Shown in pieces: positions 1 to 6,223 of a stretch of DNA of 24,576 nucleotides (positions are counted from its first letter, which is position 1; each line of letters starts with the position of its first letter). Origin of the DNA: a virus. The stretch is taken from positions 1 through 24,576 of the IMG/VR virus record IMGVR_UViG_3300022658_000087. One strand, 5' to 3'. Position numbers and translations under genes: made by a program. The notes under the pieces are model-generated. The model was not told the origin of the DNA. It did not search any database and saw only the letters and a list, made by a program, of their open reading frames with translations.

Positions 1-770
1 GCTAAGGGACCGGTACCACACATCCTGACCGGCTTGGGCATCACAGTCTGTGGATATTGCGGGCGCGCCATGGTGGGGCAAACATCGGCACCCGCAATCG
101 GGATGCACAGGGGCGCATCCAGGACGGGCACAGACGTCTGCACTGCACCAGCTACTCGCACGGCGGGTGCCAGGTCAGCGGCTCGGTGTCGGTCGCCCCC
201 TTTGAGCGCGCTCTGATGACCTACTGCTCGGACATCGTCAACCTGCAGGCGCTGTACGGCGCGGATCGCTCTGCAGGCCCGCTGGCAGCTCTGACGCACG
301 CCAGGCAGCAGCTGGCAGACGTGGCTACCAAGTTGGAGCGCCTGACCGATGCCATGCTGGCCAGCAGCGAGGACGGCGTGCCTCTCACCTTCGCCAAGCG
401 AGCCCGTGAGCTGGAAGCCGAGCAGCAGCGGCTGCAGGAGGTTGTCCAGGCGGCAGAGCGCGATCTGGCCGCAACGGCCCGCACTGACATCAAGGGCACC
501 GATGAGGAATGGAAGCGCCTGGTGGACGGCGTGGAAGCCCAAGACTACGACGCACGCCTGCAGACCCGCCAGCTGGTGGCCGACACGTTCGAGCGGATCG
601 TGATCTATCAGCGTGGTGTGCGGCCGACAGAAGACAAGGGCCCTATGGACATGATGCTGCTGGCCAAGGGCGGCACAGCCAGGCTGCTGCGGATCGGGCG
701 CGACGGCCAGCTGATCATGTCGGAGAGCCTTGAGCAGCCCACAAACGCAAAAAAGCCCCCCACCCCGTGA
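1..770 (+). pseudogene. Large serine recombinase, C-terminal part, frameshifted
   Basis: This is the 3' part of a large serine recombinase; the N-terminal catalytic domain lies outside the window. From base 1 the frame reads a zinc-ribbon start (GLGITVCGYCGRAMVGQ) with the first Cys pair CGYC. The matching second half (HRRLHC...GGCQVSG, then a coiled-coil region rich in Glu, Gln and Arg) is in another frame that is open to the TGA at 768-770. The switch falls near 80-88, in GGGGCAAAC. One missing base there would restore a continuous protein. In this family the zinc ribbon and coiled coil bind attachment-site DNA and control integration direction. The gene could be the phage integrase or belong to a neighbouring mobile element. 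The break could be a real mutation or a sequencing indel. The gene converges on the late operon and its stop codon lies in the loop of that operon's terminator. Confidence 0.75.
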
Positions 771-783
771 GGGATGGAGGGCT
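749..783 (-). terminator. Rho-independent terminator of the late operon
   Basis: Read on the minus strand, AGCCCTCCATCCC pairs with GGGGTGGGGGGCT around a 4-base loop, giving a 13-position stem with two mismatches. A run of six T follows directly. It lies about 45 bases after the last leftward gene. On the plus strand no T run follows, so the direction is clear. The recombinase stop codon sits in the loop. Confidence 0.85.
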
Positions 784-828
784 AAGGCCGTGAACATTGG
801 GCACGGCAGGAGACAACTGCAAAAAGGC

Positions 829-1050
829 TCAAGGTGCAGGCGTGAAGTCCACGTAGAACTGCTGGCCAGGCTTGAACTGCTCTGCAGCTTCCTGGTTGAT
901 CGTTCCCATGTTGATTTCGCCATAGGGCGTCCACTTGAAGAACGACTCGTTTTCCGGGCTACCGCCAGTCACCGGCTGCAGCTTCACACTCTTGTTGCCG
1001 CCTTCGGATTCAGTGACCGAGACGACTTTGAACTTGGCACGAACGCCCAT
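829..1050 (-). CDS. Small conserved phage protein of unknown function
   Basis: This gene encodes 73 residues, starting MGVRAKFKVVSVTE and ending YVDFTPAP. The start has a good ribosome site: GAGGAG lies six bases before the ATG. The protein is soluble, without signal peptide or membrane segment. Its pattern of short alternating strands suggests a compact beta-barrel-like fold, which is an inference. I recognise the style (SPENESFFKWTPYG, then Y-V-D-F) as a small protein recurring in Burkholderiales prophages, but know no function for it. It is the last gene of the late operon, just after the DNA adenine methylase and before the terminator. Its position beyond the lysis genes suggests an accessory (moron-type) gene. 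Confidence 0.7.
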   Translation of the reverse strand: MGVRAKFKVVSVTESEGGNKSVKLQPVTGGSPENESFFKWTPYGEINMGTINQEAAEQFKPGQQFYVDFTPAP

Positions 1051-1109
1051 AAAAAACTCCTCATTGATGCTTCACCGCTTGAACACGGTGGGTGAAGAAA
1101 ACCGGAAAT

Positions 1110-1895
1110 TCAAAACAGCCCTGCAGGCTGCGCGTCCACATCCCAGCTGCTGATCAGCAGCTCCATGCGATCGATGCCTTGGCCACCGCCCACCGTGTAC
1201 TTGATCGGCACTTCCTCGACGTGCAGGCCAGCGAAGCATTCGCGGATCTGCGGGTGGTCGTTGATGCTCAGCAGCGCCTTGCCCTTGATCTCACGCATGA
1301 GCGCGGCCATGGCCACGTATTCCTCAAAGGGAAACGGCACGCCATAGCCCTCGGTCTCCCAATACGGCGGGTCCATGTAGAAGAAGGTGTGCGGCCGGTC
1401 GTACCGACGTATGCATTCCTTCCAGTCCAAGCGCTCGATGTACACGCCCTGCAGGCGCAACCAAGCTGTGCTCAGATCCTGCTCGATGCGCATCATGTTG
1501 GGTGCAGGCGCAGTGGTAGCAGTTCCCCAGCTCTGACCCTGCACGCGGCCACCAAAGGCCTGGTGCTGCAGGTAATAGAACCGGGCGGCGCGCTGGATGT
1601 CCGTCAGCGTCTCGCTGGGCGTGATCTGCGTCCACTTGAAGATCTCGCGGCTGCTGAGCGCCCACTTGAACTGACGCACAAACTCCTCCAGGTGGTTCTG
1701 CACCACCCGATACAGCGTGACCACGTCGCCGTTGATGTCGTTGATGACTTCCACCTCGGCAGGCTGCCGCAGGAAATACAGGGCTGCGCCACCGGCGAAC
1801 ACCTCGACGTAACAGGTGTGCTGGGGAAAGCGGCGCAGGATGATGTCGGCCAAGCGGCGTTTGCCGCCCAGCCAGGGGATGATTGGGGATGCCAT
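1110..1895 (-). CDS. DNA adenine N6-methyltransferase, D12 (Dam-like) class
   Basis: The 261-residue product transfers a methyl group from S-adenosylmethionine to the N6 of adenine in DNA. The class motifs are visible in the expected order. PWLGGKRR at residues 7-14 is motif X. FAGGAALYF at 33-41 is the SAM-binding motif I. DPPYWE at 175-180 is catalytic motif IV. The length is normal for the family, with no sign of truncation. The target sequence cannot be read from the protein. No matching restriction enzyme gene is nearby, so this looks like an orphan phage methylase that may shield phage DNA from host restriction. It sits downstream of the spanins in the late operon after a gap of about 135 bases. 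Its ribosome site is weak. It was probably acquired as an accessory gene. Confidence 0.93.
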   Translation of the reverse strand: MASPIIPWLGGKRRLADIILRRFPQHTCYVEVFAGGAALYFLRQPAEVEVINDINGDVVTLYRVVQNHLEEFVRQFKWALSSREIFKWTQITPSETLTDIQRAARFYYLQHQAFGGRVQGQSWGTATTAPAPNMMRIEQDLSTAWLRLQGVYIERLDWKECIRRYDRPHTFFYMDPPYWETEGYGVPFPFEEYVAMAALMREIKGKALLSINDHPQIRECFAGLHVEEVPIKYTVGGGQGIDRMELLISSWDVDAQPAGLF

Positions 1896-1933
1896 CGTGA
1901 GGGTGTCCAGTTGGGGTTGTTACACTTGGCCCG

Positions 1934-1945
1934 CCTCCCGGGAGG
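1934..1945. repeat. 12-bp GC-rich palindrome in the spanin-methylase gap
   Basis: CCTCCCGGGAGG is a perfect inverted repeat inside the 135-base gap between the Rz end and the methylase start. No T run follows on either strand, so it is not a typical terminator. It could form a short mRNA hairpin or be chance in GC-rich DNA. I see no convincing gene or promoter in the rest of this gap. Confidence 0.3.
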
Positions 1946-2030
1946 TGGCAGGGCCTTGGCTGGCTCACGGCTATATCGTGGATTGGCGGCTCGGCTGGGT
2001 GTTGACGCATCCAGTCGGGTCGCCCTGTCT

Positions 2031-2555
2031 TTACGGTGTGCCTCTCACTGCGTAGGCGTCTGCACGGCAGCTGGCGTAGGCGACGTTGATGTCGTCGGCT
2101 TCGCGGGTGAGCCGCTGAAGTAGTCCGCTAAGCTGCGCTGAAAGTAGCCCTCCTCCTTCGGTGGCGTCGCCTGGACGATCACCGGGGGCGGCGGGAGGGT
2201 CGTCTTGGGGGCGACCACTACCTGGCCCACATCGAGCGGCGTTCGGGTCGCGCAGCCGCCCAGATGGATCAGCGAGAGCGCGTAGACGATCAGACAAACT
2301 TGCAACTGTCTTTTGATGGGCGGCATCTTTCAGCTCCTGGTCATTCTTGAAGGTTTGCAGGGCCTGCTCGGCCTTGCGGGTTTTCTGGATCTCCAGCGCC
2401 AGGCGATCGGCTGCGGCCCGCTTGGAGCCCTCGATCTGCGCCTGCGCTTCGTACATGGCGCGGTCGTACCCGCGCCGCTCGATGTACTGCTCCCCAAGAA
2501 AAAGCAGCACCAGCAAGGCCACCACGGCCGCGATCTTGATGAGGATGTCAGTCAT
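2031..2555 (-). CDS. Rz-like inner-membrane spanin (i-spanin)
   Basis: The 174-residue protein has one N-terminal membrane segment (about residues 5-20, IKIAAVVALLVLLFLG). A long periplasmic part follows, with a charged coiled-coil region (about residues 35-95) rich in Gln, Lys, Glu and Ala. This is the architecture of lambda-type Rz, which joins with the outer-membrane lipoprotein Rz1 across the periplasm to disrupt the outer membrane in the last lysis step. The start overlaps the endolysin stop (2552-2555, ATGA), so the two are translationally coupled. The whole Rz1 gene lies inside this one in another frame. The Pro/Gly/Asp-rich segment around residues 95-135 is low-complexity sequence forced by the overlap. 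Confidence 0.85.
   Translation of the reverse strand: MTDILIKIAAVVALLVLLFLGEQYIERRGYDRAMYEAQAQIEGSKRAAADRLALEIQKTRKAEQALQTFKNDQELKDAAHQKTVASLSDRLRALADPSGRLRDPNAARCGPGSGRPQDDPPAAPGDRPGDATEGGGLLSAQLSGLLQRLTREADDINVAYASCRADAYAVRGTP
2045..2326 (-). CDS. Rz1-like outer-membrane lipoprotein (o-spanin), nested in Rz
   Basis: The 93-residue protein has an N-terminal signal (RQLQVCLIVYALSLIHLGGC) with lipobox L-G-G-C. The lipidated Cys is residue 25. The mature part is proline-rich (TTLPPPPVIVQ, TPPKEE, PAKPTTSTSP), as is usual for o-spanins. The gene lies wholly inside Rz in a different frame, the most extreme of the known spanin arrangements. It is the expected partner of the i-spanin for outer membrane disruption. 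Both the lipobox and the nested position support the call. Confidence 0.85.
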   Translation of the reverse strand: MPPIKRQLQVCLIVYALSLIHLGGCATRTPLDVGQVVVAPKTTLPPPPVIVQATPPKEEGYFQRSLADYFSGSPAKPTTSTSPTPAAVQTPTQ

Positions 2556-3169
2556 GCCAGGGCCTCCCCCGCCAGATCCGTCAGATGCTCGCGGTCAGTC
2601 AGGCCGATGAGGCCACCGTTGACGCGCTTCGTCACCTTTTCCGGGTCGCCGATCATGCTGTCAGGGATACGGTCCTCCCACCACAGGATCGCAGCCCGCA
2701 GCGCGTTGTCGGGCTGACTGAGCTGGTCGGGATCGCTGACTAGGTCAACGCCCATAAGCTCGCCGACATGGGCGTAGGCATCCTTGCCGGTGAGCTGGAT
2801 CGGCGTGCGGCCGCGATACTTCCAGCCATCGCCCAGCGCCGTGTTGCCCATGCGGCCGCCGTACACGCGGTTGGCCAAGGCCTCCGGGTTGTAGGCAAAC
2901 GGGCGGGCATCGTTGACCGTGGGGAAGCGCTTAGGCCACACCTGACACAGCCGCTCGGCGCTGTAGTGCAGGTTTTCGGTGAACTGGGTCAGGCCCGCGC
3001 TTTCGTGCAGGATCTGGCCGAGGAAGTCATCCAGCTCGGTGTCCCCGAGGCTGAAGGTGCTATCACCCACCTGGCGCGCGAAAACTTCGGCCCACTCAGC
3101 GGCAACGGCGGGTTTAACTTGGCAGTGCAGCAGAATGTCCAGCCACTGGCTTGCGTCTCTTTGAATCAT
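2552..3169 (-). CDS. Endolysin, glycoside hydrolase family 19 (chitinase-like)
   Basis: The 205-residue enzyme probably cleaves the glycan strand of peptidoglycan during lysis. GH19 signatures are clear. HESAGL carries the likely catalytic Glu56 and FTENLHYS carries Glu65. GDGWKYRGRTPIQLTG lies at about 113-128. A late TKRVNGGLIGLTDR motif lies near 180. No signal peptide or transmembrane segment is seen, so export would depend on the holin. The gene lies directly downstream of a holin-like gene and its stop overlaps the Rz start. Residue length fits single-domain phage GH19 lysins, with no separate wall-binding domain. Confidence 0.92.
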   Translation of the reverse strand: MIQRDASQWLDILLHCQVKPAVAAEWAEVFARQVGDSTFSLGDTELDDFLGQILHESAGLTQFTENLHYSAERLCQVWPKRFPTVNDARPFAYNPEALANRVYGGRMGNTALGDGWKYRGRTPIQLTGKDAYAHVGELMGVDLVSDPDQLSQPDNALRAAILWWEDRIPDSMIGDPEKVTKRVNGGLIGLTDREHLTDLAGEALA

Positions 3170-3172
3170 GGG

Positions 3173-3493
3173 TTACCCCTCTTTCACTCTGGTTCGGATG
3201 ATCAGCACGGCAAACCCCAGCAGCACAGCGGTTTCCGCGAAGGAAGGTGCTTGGTGCAGCACCATTTGTGATGTGGACGTATGCACGCCCAAAGCAGCCA
3301 GGAATGGCGTGGCCACAGCTCCACCGCCCCCGAGCGCGAGAAGCGCCCAGGCCAGCGCCTTGAGGCCGTCCACCACGCGGTCATGGCGGCTCATGCCTGG
3401 CGCGAAGGGTGCGGTGCGCTCTAGCTTGTTGAGTGCTTCGGCCAGGATGACGAATCCGGCCAGCCAATGCAGGATCTGCAGCGTGGTGCTCAT
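3173..3493 (-). CDS. Small membrane protein, probable holin or holin partner
   Basis: The 106-residue protein has hydrophobic segments at about residues 7-22, 43-68 and 83-100, so two or three membrane spans. It sits between another holin-like gene (overlapping start, ATGA at 3490-3493) and the GH19 endolysin. Size, membrane topology and place suggest a holin or antiholin that times lysis. No family motif is recognised, so the role rests mainly on context. Confidence 0.65.
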   Translation of the reverse strand: MSTTLQILHWLAGFVILAEALNKLERTAPFAPGMSRHDRVVDGLKALAWALLALGGGGAVATPFLAALGVHTSTSQMVLHQAPSFAETAVLLGFAVLIIRTRVKEG

Positions 3494-3900
3494 GGGTTGC
3501 TACCTCCTGAAGCAGCAGGTGGAGTGCCAAACTTGGCAATGAGGATGAGCAGCACCCGCTGGGCACCGCCGCCGACACCAAATGCGGCGCTGAGCAGCAG
3601 CGCGTCCGGCAGGTTGGCCAGCAGCAGGGCCAGCGGCGTCAGGTAGCCCGCTGTCACGCTGCTGGCGATCGCCACAAACATGCGCTTGAACGTGGTGCGC
3701 ACCAGCTGCTGCCAGGTATCCCCCTCACTGGGCACGCTGTCGAGCAGGATGATGGCCACCAGGCTTCCAAAAAAGCCCGCGATGAGCACGTCCGCTCGCA
3801 GGCCCAGCGGCACGCCGAATGCGGTCAGCATCGGCACGGACAGGCCTGCAGCGGCATACGTGGCGGCCGCCACTGCAGTGGTTGAAGTGGGTTCTGGCAT
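3490..3900 (-). CDS. Putative phage holin
   Basis: The 136-residue protein has three likely membrane segments: about residues 18-35 (LSVPMLTAFGVPLGL), 38-54 (VLIAGFFGSLVAIILLD) and 75-105 (VAIASSVTAGYLTPLALLL). It is first in the lysis cassette and follows an intrinsic terminator. Its ATG has a GAGGAATTTC ribosome site. The role inferred is to open the inner membrane for the endolysin. It resembles three-span holins, but which of the two adjacent membrane proteins is the true holin cannot be told from sequence alone. Confidence 0.7.
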   Translation of the reverse strand: MPEPTSTTAVAAATYAAAGLSVPMLTAFGVPLGLRADVLIAGFFGSLVAIILLDSVPSEGDTWQQLVRTTFKRMFVAIASSVTAGYLTPLALLLANLPDALLLSAAFGVGGGAQRVLLILIAKFGTPPAASGGSNP

Positions 3901-3924
3901 GAAATTCCTCGGGTTTCAGGTCGT

Positions 3925-3948
3925 AAAAAAGCCGCTCTGTGGCGGCTT
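3925..3948 (-). terminator. Rho-independent terminator before the lysis cassette
   Basis: On the minus strand AAGCCGC pairs perfectly with GCGGCTT (7 bp, 6-base loop), followed by a T-rich run of about eight bases. It lies between the membrane protein that closes the tail region and the first holin-like gene. It would reduce or stop read-through of the structural operon into lysis, unless transcription is antiterminated. Confidence 0.85.
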
Positions 3949-3965
3949 GCATGGAGGTAGTGCAG

Positions 3966-4322
3966 TCAGGGGCTACAGTGGCGGCCACTCGGATCGAAGT
4001 AGTCCAGCAGCGTCTGGCAGACCCACAGGGCCGGAGCCGTGCGCCACCCACTGGGCGTGGCGATGTAGCGTGTCAGCCGGTCGGTCACCAGCTCACGCGG
4101 GCGCTGTGGCCACTGCCAGAAAAGCAGCGAGGCCAGCGTCCAGTTGGCCAGCCAATCCGTCACCCACCCAACCACCAGCGCCGGGAATGCCAGCACCGTG
4201 GCCGTGCGGGTGAGCCGCTTGGTCAGCCAGGCGCGGTAAAAGCCCATGATGAGCACGTACAGCAGCCAGAAGCCGTACAGGTAGAGCACAACCCAGCCCA
4301 GGGCGATCAGCGCGGCCGTCAT
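3966..4322 (-). CDS. Membrane protein of unknown function
   Basis: The product is 118 residues from the ATG at 4322, which overlaps the previous stop as ATGA. A GTG nine bases upstream could add three residues. Two hydrophobic segments are seen: about residues 5-28 (LIALGWVVLYLYGFWLLYV) and 40-65 with many Trp. The C-terminal half is hydrophilic and ends YFDPSGRHC-type. No family is recognised. It lies between the tail fibre chaperone and a terminator that precedes the holin genes. It could take part in lysis control, superinfection exclusion or receptor masking; none is shown by the sequence. Confidence 0.6.
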   Translation of the reverse strand: MTAALIALGWVVLYLYGFWLLYVLIMGFYRAWLTKRLTRTATVLAFPALVVGWVTDWLANWTLASLLFWQWPQRPRELVTDRLTRYIATPSGWRTAPALWVCQTLLDYFDPSGRHCSP

Positions 4323-4744
4323 GCTGGCCACACTGCAGCGGGCAGATCTGCCTCGATGTCCGCGATGCTGGTGGGCATGGGGCGCTGACCAGATGAAACC
4401 TTGGCGAGGATGTCATAGGCAGCCGCCCACGTTGCATCGCGTAGGTTCACGCAAGCCTGCCCCTCAGCCTTGAACTTGGCCACCGTACTTGTGGCGTAGG
4501 TGCAAGCGGAGAGGATGCCGTCGTAGTTTCGCTGACGGGCGAAGACGTCCAGACGTTGCTGAATGGAGAAGGTGAATTGCGCCTCAAGTTGCTGTGACGT
4601 AAGAGGTACTGGTTTTGACAACTTAGAGTATTCAGCATCACTGATTTCGACACAGCCAGGCGGGAGCAGTTGCTCACCACCATTTGCAACGTCCTGAATG
4701 CTCAAAAAGTGCAGAGAGTTATCCGGTGATTTGTAGTTGGGCAT
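4319..4744 (-). CDS. Probable tail fibre assembly protein
   Basis: I chose the ATG at 4744, which has AAGGA eight bases before it. A GTG at 4771 would overlap the fibre gene and has no better site. The product is about 141 residues, starting MPNYKSPDNSLHFL. The N-terminal part reads like the beta-strand entry of fibre chaperones (LPPGCVEISDAEYSKL). The C-terminal part is helical (LEAQFTFSIQQRLDVFARQR, then DATWAAAYDILAKV). It lies directly after the fibre gene, as these chaperones normally do, and probably helps fold or trimerise the fibre. Local DNA is richer in A and T than the neighbouring structural genes, as in the fibre tip. Confidence 0.7.
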   Translation of the reverse strand: MPNYKSPDNSLHFLSIQDVANGGEQLLPPGCVEISDAEYSKLSKPVPLTSQQLEAQFTFSIQQRLDVFARQRNYDGILSACTYATSTVAKFKAEGQACVNLRDATWAAAYDILAKVSSGQRPMPTSIADIEADLPAAVWPA

Positions 4745-4757
4745 TTTGTGATCCTTG

Positions 4758-6221
4758 TTAGCGCAATTCACTAATAACTACAGATGAGTACCCGCCAGCT
4801 TCGTAGTAATAAGCTGCACCAGGAGGAATAATCACATTGCAGGCTTCAGTACTACCTGCGTTATTTCCAGCATTCGAGCTTGAAATAGATGCAAGCCGGC
4901 TTGAGTTGACAACAATGCCGACATTCCACGAAGTGTTGTTTTCCGCAATGTGTATTGCTGCAACTATCGGCTTACCTGTTGTGTTGTAGTAGGTTGTGCC
5001 GATCGTCCTACTGCCCGTCACGTTCTGCCAAGTTTGCCCATAGCCCAAAGAGGCCATGGCTACCAAAGCCTGACCACCAACACCTTGCTTTAGTGCAGCA
5101 TCAGTCGCCCAAGTCCCCGCTGTAGCTTCGGTGATGTCCAGGAAGCCGACGACACGGAACGGCACACTGGTGCGCGCCGTGGTGCTATAGATCACGCTCG
5201 CTGACGTTGCGGCCGCACTGATTGCGGTGGTACTGATCAGCGTTGTTTCGTCCAGGTTGACACCACCGGCAAGGTTGACAATAGCCAGCTCTACAGTGCC
5301 CGCGTTGTCAATCGCTAACAGAACCAACCGCGCCGCCGTCGCAGCAATCGTTCCAAGCGTTGCACCCGAAGGCACCACCAAAGAGAGTGCGGAACCAACC
5401 GTGCGGGTATTTGGTACACCAACCGAGAGTGTCGCGCTGCGAAAGTCCAACGAGGTAGGGTTCAAACCCACCGTCAGGGCGTTGGCCGCAACGGATGAGG
5501 TGATGGGCTGAATCTGCCGAGAACTGGCGACGGGTGGCAACGGGTCCAAGATCACCCAATGTGTGCCATCAAACACTAGATCAGACTTTACGGCTGCCAC
5601 GATCGTGGGATCGATCTTTGTACCCGTGCTGTCGTATTGCTTGATGCCGTAGGCCGTACCACCGTTGGCAGCTAAGGTGCACGCCACGCCGCCGTTGGAC
5701 ACGTTCCACGTCACCTGGATACGCGTGTCGGCCTGTGCCAGCACCTTGGGGGTCGTGGCCACCGTGTAGGCCGTAGCGATTCCTGCCGTGGTTACTACCA
5801 GCGGCTTCGGCGTGGTGCCGCGCCAGGCACTGGTGCCATCCGAGCGGATCTCTTGGTAGTCGAACTGGCTGTTGAGCGTGAACGACGTGCTGCCGTCGAT
5901 CGTGTCACTGCCAGCACGGTTCACGGTGACCGTATTGGCCGTGCTGTCCAGACGTTTGAACTGAAACACCGCGCCCACTGCGGCCGAGGCAGCGGGCAGG
6001 TTCAAGATCACGTTGCCTGCAGTGGCGTCGATCAACAGCAGGCCCGCGTTGGCCTGTGTGAGCGCCGTGGTGCCTGCCACCACAGCAGCCAGACCCACGC
6101 CCAGGGTCTGCAAGCAGTCCCAGGCGTTGCCCAGCCCGAGCTGGAAGTTGGCAACGCTCACGCCGCTGGGCGTGTCTGCCTTGGAGCCGTCAATGTACTG
6201 ACGGGCGATAAGAGCTGTCAT
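4758..6221 (-). CDS. Tail fibre / receptor-binding protein
   Basis: From the ATG at 6221, just after the stop of the hub gene, the product is 487 residues. A TTG six bases upstream is less likely. The N-terminal third is glycine, alanine and valine rich, with a repeat-like beta unit (TVNRAGSDTIDGS at about residues 95-108) often seen in phage fibre shafts. The end has the look of a receptor-binding tip: SRTIGTTYYNTTGKP, then a C-terminal IIPPGAAYYYEAGGYSS. The protein probably attaches to the tail tip through its N-terminus and recognises the host surface. Base composition drops in G and C over roughly 4750-5000, the tip coding part, which suggests exchange of the tip module with its downstream chaperone. 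Confidence 0.85.
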   Translation of the reverse strand: MTALIARQYIDGSKADTPSGVSVANFQLGLGNAWDCLQTLGVGLAAVVAGTTALTQANAGLLLIDATAGNVILNLPAASAAVGAVFQFKRLDSTANTVTVNRAGSDTIDGSTSFTLNSQFDYQEIRSDGTSAWRGTTPKPLVVTTAGIATAYTVATTPKVLAQADTRIQVTWNVSNGGVACTLAANGGTAYGIKQYDSTGTKIDPTIVAAVKSDLVFDGTHWVILDPLPPVASSRQIQPITSSVAANALTVGLNPTSLDFRSATLSVGVPNTRTVGSALSLVVPSGATLGTIAATAARLVLLAIDNAGTVELAIVNLAGGVNLDETTLISTTAISAAATSASVIYSTTARTSVPFRVVGFLDITEATAGTWATDAALKQGVGGQALVAMASLGYGQTWQNVTGSRTIGTTYYNTTGKPIVAAIHIAENNTSWNVGIVVNSSRLASISSSNAGNNAGSTEACNVIIPPGAAYYYEAGGYSSVVISELR

Positions 6222-6223
6222 GT

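Noticed and set aside
1092-2123. Long plus-strand open frame of 343 codons over the methylase and spanins
   Set aside because: It is antisense to genes with clear motifs (DPPY methylase, lipobox) and its protein is a His/Ala/Arg/Leu-rich shadow typical of GC-rich antisense frames.
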